A DNA stretch of 6,920 nt from Clostridiaceae bacterium (lineage in GTDB: Bacteria > Bacillota > Clostridia > Acetivibrionales > DUMC01), in the NCBI GenBank assembly GCA_012512865.1, contig JAAZDH010000246.1, forward strand, positions 1 through 6,920, given 5' to 3'. The first letter of the stretch is position 1; each line of letters starts with the position of its first letter. Position numbers and translations under genes: made by a program. The notes under the pieces are model-generated. The model was given only the letters and a program-made list of their open reading frames with translations. It did not search any database and was not told where the DNA came from. Of this stretch, positions 5,838-6,920 are shown in pieces.

Positions 5838-6017
5838 TCAAGTATTAATAAATATTAATAAGTATAAAGTACCAGTTACAGGGTTCCAGGTATCAATTCT
5901 AAGGTACCAACAGGTATCAAGCATATGTACCGAGGATATCAAAATACCGTGTGCCGCATGGCACCAGGTATCAAATCCCTTTATATCCACTATTTCACTT
6001 TGTATAACTTGATGCAT
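5838..6017 (-). CDS. Small ORF of 59 codons upstream of the ECF S component, function unknown
   Basis: An ATG at 6017 follows a perfect AAGGAG (6030-6025) at 7 nt. The TGA stop lies 19 nt before the ECF gene's ATG, and the ribosome binding site starts only 4 nt after the stop of the interrupted frame upstream. This spacing is that of an operon. The product is rich in His, Trp and Cys, with a hydrophobic C-terminal end (GTLYLLIF), and contains a repeated motif: FDTWC (15-19), LDTCW (33-37) and IDTWN (41-45). The motif reflects three copies of CAGGTATCAA on the plus strand. I recognise no family. The repeats may mean that this is non-coding repetitive leader DNA that happens to stay open. Confidence 0.4.
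   Translation of the reverse strand: MHQVIQSEIVDIKGFDTWCHAAHGILISSVHMLDTCWYLRIDTWNPVTGTLYLLIFINT
5887..5974. repeat. Three copies of a 10-bp repeat, CAGGTATCAA
   Basis: Exact copies lie at 5887-5896, 5911-5920 and 5965-5974. A variant, GGTACCAA, is at 5903-5910. The first and third copies share a C before and extend a few bases further. They fall inside the 59-codon ORF and in the same reading frame. Confidence 0.6.
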
Positions 6018-6034
6018 CTTGATACTCCTTAATA

Positions 6035-6199
6035 TTACCCGGTATTATTATTCTTACCCCGCCACAAGGCAAAATAACAAGTTATTGAAAACAGTATGCC
6101 GAAAATTAAGCATCATAAACCAAATGCTGCAGGTGTATTAACCCGTGAAAAGAAAAGAACATATCATGATGAGTTTAAAAACAATACAATTACTGCCAT
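6035..6199 (-). pseudogene. Small membrane-protein reading frame interrupted by two in-frame TGA codons
   Basis: An ATG at 6199 has a strong GGGAGG (6212-6207) at 7 nt. The frame runs 55 codons to TAA at 6035-6037, with TGA at codon 12 (6166-6164) and codon 29 (6115-6113). Reading through both gives a plausible two-helix membrane protein. Between the TGAs is YVLFFSRVNTPAAFGL, and after the second come CLIFGILFSITCYFALW and a basic-polar tail (RGKNNN). The FxxRVNxPxxFGL pattern is faintly like small DUF3311-type proteins that accompany sodium:solute symporters; this is a guess. The stop is followed within 4 nt by the next ribosome binding site, as in a functional operon. TGA serves as a stop elsewhere here and TGG encodes Trp in other genes, so general recoding is unlikely. 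Two TGG-to-TGA changes (decay) are the simplest explanation; otherwise only an 11-residue peptide is made. Confidence 0.45.
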
Positions 6200-6257
6200 G
6201 CTTTTTCCTCCCTTCGATCAGATAATCTCCTTTCGTAAGGTTTATTCGCTTTTTTCT

Positions 6258-6353
6258 CCTCGATGAAGGATAACTCCGTCATCTAAGAGGCCTTGCCGGC
6301 AGGCTGGTTCAATAAGCATGGGAAATTGTACCTGGATAACCTCGTCATCCAGG
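6258..6353. other. Two related stem-loops downstream of the TM1266-like gene
   Basis: A 7-bp hairpin CCTGGAT/ATCCAGG with a 9-nt loop lies at 6331-6353. An interrupted hairpin lies at 6258-6290, formed by CCTC, GATGA and GGA pairing with TCC, TCATC and GAGG. Both contain nearly the same 16-nt sequence on the plus strand, GGATAACTCCGTCATC (6268-6283) and GGATAACCTCGTCATC (6334-6349), 66 bp apart. A weaker third version of the GGTTRTCC part is at 6379-6391. No T-run follows, so neither is a clear terminator. The rest of the 6200-6395 gap shows several GGAGG-like stretches and no gene. Confidence 0.5.
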
Positions 6354-6395
6354 AAACTTGGACCACCGGGAAGCGAATTACCAGGACAACCATGA

Positions 6396-6650
6396 TTAAA
6401 TCAGCATGGCCACCCTGACTTTTACGCCTTCAATATTGCCCAGCTTTCCTGTAAGGGCTCCTATTTCATCATTTGTTCCGTCAACAATAATGGATATCAC
6501 GCACACATCCCGTTCCTTGTATGGTAAGCCCAGGCGCCCCACGATAATATCCCCGAAATCGCTTAACAGCTTGTTGACCTTGCTTGCCGTTTCAGTCCTG
6601 TTGCGGACAGTTATGCCGAGTACCGCAACCCGGTTTCCCTTTTGTTCCAT
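6396..6650 (-). CDS. TM1266-family iron-only hydrogenase system regulator-like protein
   Basis: This 84-residue protein matches the small TM1266-type family found beside [FeFe]-hydrogenase maturation genes and presumed to regulate the hydrogenase system. Its fold is ACT-like or NikR C-terminal-like (beta-alpha-beta-beta-alpha-beta). Visible landmarks are RVAVLGITVRNRTETASKVN (7-26), the central FGDIIVGRLGLPY (32-44), and VCVISIIVDGTNDEIGALTG (49-68), followed by the last strand VKVRVAML. It is full length for the family, with no DNA-binding domain or Cys cluster, so the mode of action is unclear. ATG 6650 has GAGG 7 nt upstream and a strong promoter about 75 bp further up. No hyd gene lies in the window; a neighbour may lie beyond the right edge, divergently transcribed. 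Confidence 0.85.
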   Translation of the reverse strand: MEQKGNRVAVLGITVRNRTETASKVNKLLSDFGDIIVGRLGLPYKERDVCVISIIVDGTNDEIGALTGKLGNIEGVKVRVAMLI

Positions 6651-6724
6651 TGCCCATCCTCTTGCCTGCTTTATTGCACATCCTGGTTATTTGTATATCA
6701 TCGTTATTTTTTTAACCAATTAAT

Positions 6725-6753
6725 ATTATACATGGTTTTTGTGTCTTAATCAA
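6725..6753 (-). promoter_or_regulatory. Strong sigma-A-like promoter for the TM1266-like gene
   Basis: On the minus strand TTGATT (6753-6748) and a perfect TATAAT (6730-6725) are separated by 17 bp. TACATGGT occurs twice nearby (6729-6736 and 6755-6762), flanking the -35 region, and could be operator half-sites. Confidence 0.7.
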
Positions 6754-6792
6754 TTACATGGTACTAATTAGGTGTATTTAGCTTATATGACA

Positions 6793-6798
6793 TATAAT
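6793..6798 (+). promoter_or_regulatory. Possible -10 box of a divergent rightward promoter
   Basis: A perfect TATAAT lies about 30 bp ahead of the short ORF at 6827. No convincing -35 box is found at 16-18 bp; TTAGGT at 6768-6773 is 19 bp away. It would drive the leader and a gene beyond the window. Confidence 0.35.
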
Positions 6799-6826
6799 AT
6801 GGCAAAACGACTTCCGGAGGCTAATA

Positions 6827-6877
6827 TTGGAGCAAAGCTTACGGATAGTTGTGCTTAAGGCCAGAAAAAATCCGTAA
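6827..6877 (+). CDS. Possible 16-residue leader peptide
   Basis: A TTG start at 6827 follows a perfect GGAGG (6816-6820) at 6 nt. The frame encodes MEQSLRIVVLKARKNP and stops at TAA 6875-6877. The last codons and the stop lie within the stem of the RNA structure described for 6839-6913, so translation would be expected to disrupt that pairing. Alternatively this could be the start of a gene truncated by a frameshift. No family can be assigned. Confidence 0.35.
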   Translation: MEQSLRIVVLKARKNP

Positions 6878-6913
6878 TTCGCCACATGGATGTGGCGAGC
6901 CGTCACCTTAAGC
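6839..6913 (+). ncRNA. Candidate pseudoknotted regulatory RNA at the window edge
   Basis: Three perfect pairings can form on the plus strand. P1 is TTACGGAT (6839-6846) with ATCCGTAA (6870-6877). P2 is TCGCCACAT (6879-6887) with ATGTGGCGA (6890-6898). A third helix pairs GCTTAAGG (6853-6860), in the P1 loop, with CCTTAAGC (6906-6913), downstream of P2, which makes a pseudoknot. Three exact helices of 8, 9 and 8 bp within 75 nt are unlikely to be chance. I cannot match it to a known riboswitch or ribozyme, and the downstream gene is out of view. If all three helices cannot coexist, P1 and the third helix could be alternative states of a switch. Confidence 0.45.
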
Positions 6914-6920
6914 CATGGAT

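Noticed and set aside
5764..6012. Plus-strand ORF of 82 codons opposite the ECF gene start
   Set aside because: It has no ribosome binding site and is antisense to the ECF gene and to the 59-codon ORF.
6035..6199. Selenocysteine at the two in-frame TGA codons
   Set aside because: No stable hairpin of the bacterial SECIS type is visible just downstream of either TGA, and no known selenoprotein pattern is present.
5819..6395. Known vitamin riboswitch upstream of the ECF S component
   Set aside because: I looked for the conserved cores of the TPP, FMN, cobalamin, preQ1 and folate classes by eye and found none; a covariance-model search would be decisive.

Overview
The window looks like chromosome from an anaerobic, hydrogen-metabolising, spore-former-type Clostridia (Firmicutes). 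The evidence is an NfnAB electron-bifurcating transhydrogenase, a TM1266-family regulator of the iron-only hydrogenase system, a SCIFF-type radical SAM maturase, an ECF transporter S component, strong GGAGG ribosome binding sites, and AT-rich gaps carrying sigma-A-like promoters. No species can be named from the sequence alone. No rRNA, tRNA, CRISPR array, insertion sequence or phage gene is visible.

Layout. (1) 1-1670, minus strand: nfnA (583-1422) is followed by the 5' part of nfnB (1-324, running off the window). The two are separated by about 260 bp of a degenerate 13-bp tandem repeat. nfnA has a good promoter and a roughly 210-nt leader. (2) 1668-2110, minus: a 51-residue single-pass membrane protein with its own promoter and terminator. 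(3) 2181-3617, plus: a promoter, a 21-bp tandem duplication in the 5' UTR, and a membrane-bound HD-GYP protein, a probable cyclic-di-GMP phosphodiesterase. (4) 3603-5198, minus: a SCIFF-family radical SAM/SPASM maturase that overlaps the end of the HD-GYP gene by 15 bp tail to tail. It has an unusual repeat-built linker and no precursor peptide gene beside it. (5) 5288-6199, minus: three tightly spaced reading frames, which are a small membrane-protein frame interrupted by two TGA codons, a 59-codon ORF, and the ECF S component. (6) 6200-6395: a gap with two related stem-loops. (7) 6396-6753, minus: the TM1266-like regulator with a near-consensus promoter. (8) 6770-6920, plus: a divergent promoter-like box, a 16-codon ORF with a strong ribosome binding site, and a potential pseudoknotted RNA at the window edge. 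This is probably the leader of a gene beyond the window.

How it fits together. NfnAB links reduced ferredoxin and NADH to NADPH, and the TM1266-like protein belongs to the hydrogenase system that consumes the same electron carriers, so the ends of the window concern redox balance. The middle holds a RiPP maturase and a second-messenger phosphodiesterase. A recurring theme is short tandem duplication: 13-bp units between nfnA and nfnB, a 13-bp pair at the maturase promoter, 15-bp units inside the maturase, a 21-bp pair ahead of the HD-GYP gene, and a 32-35-bp pair at the nfnA promoter. All functional statements rest on motif recognition by eye; no database search was run.
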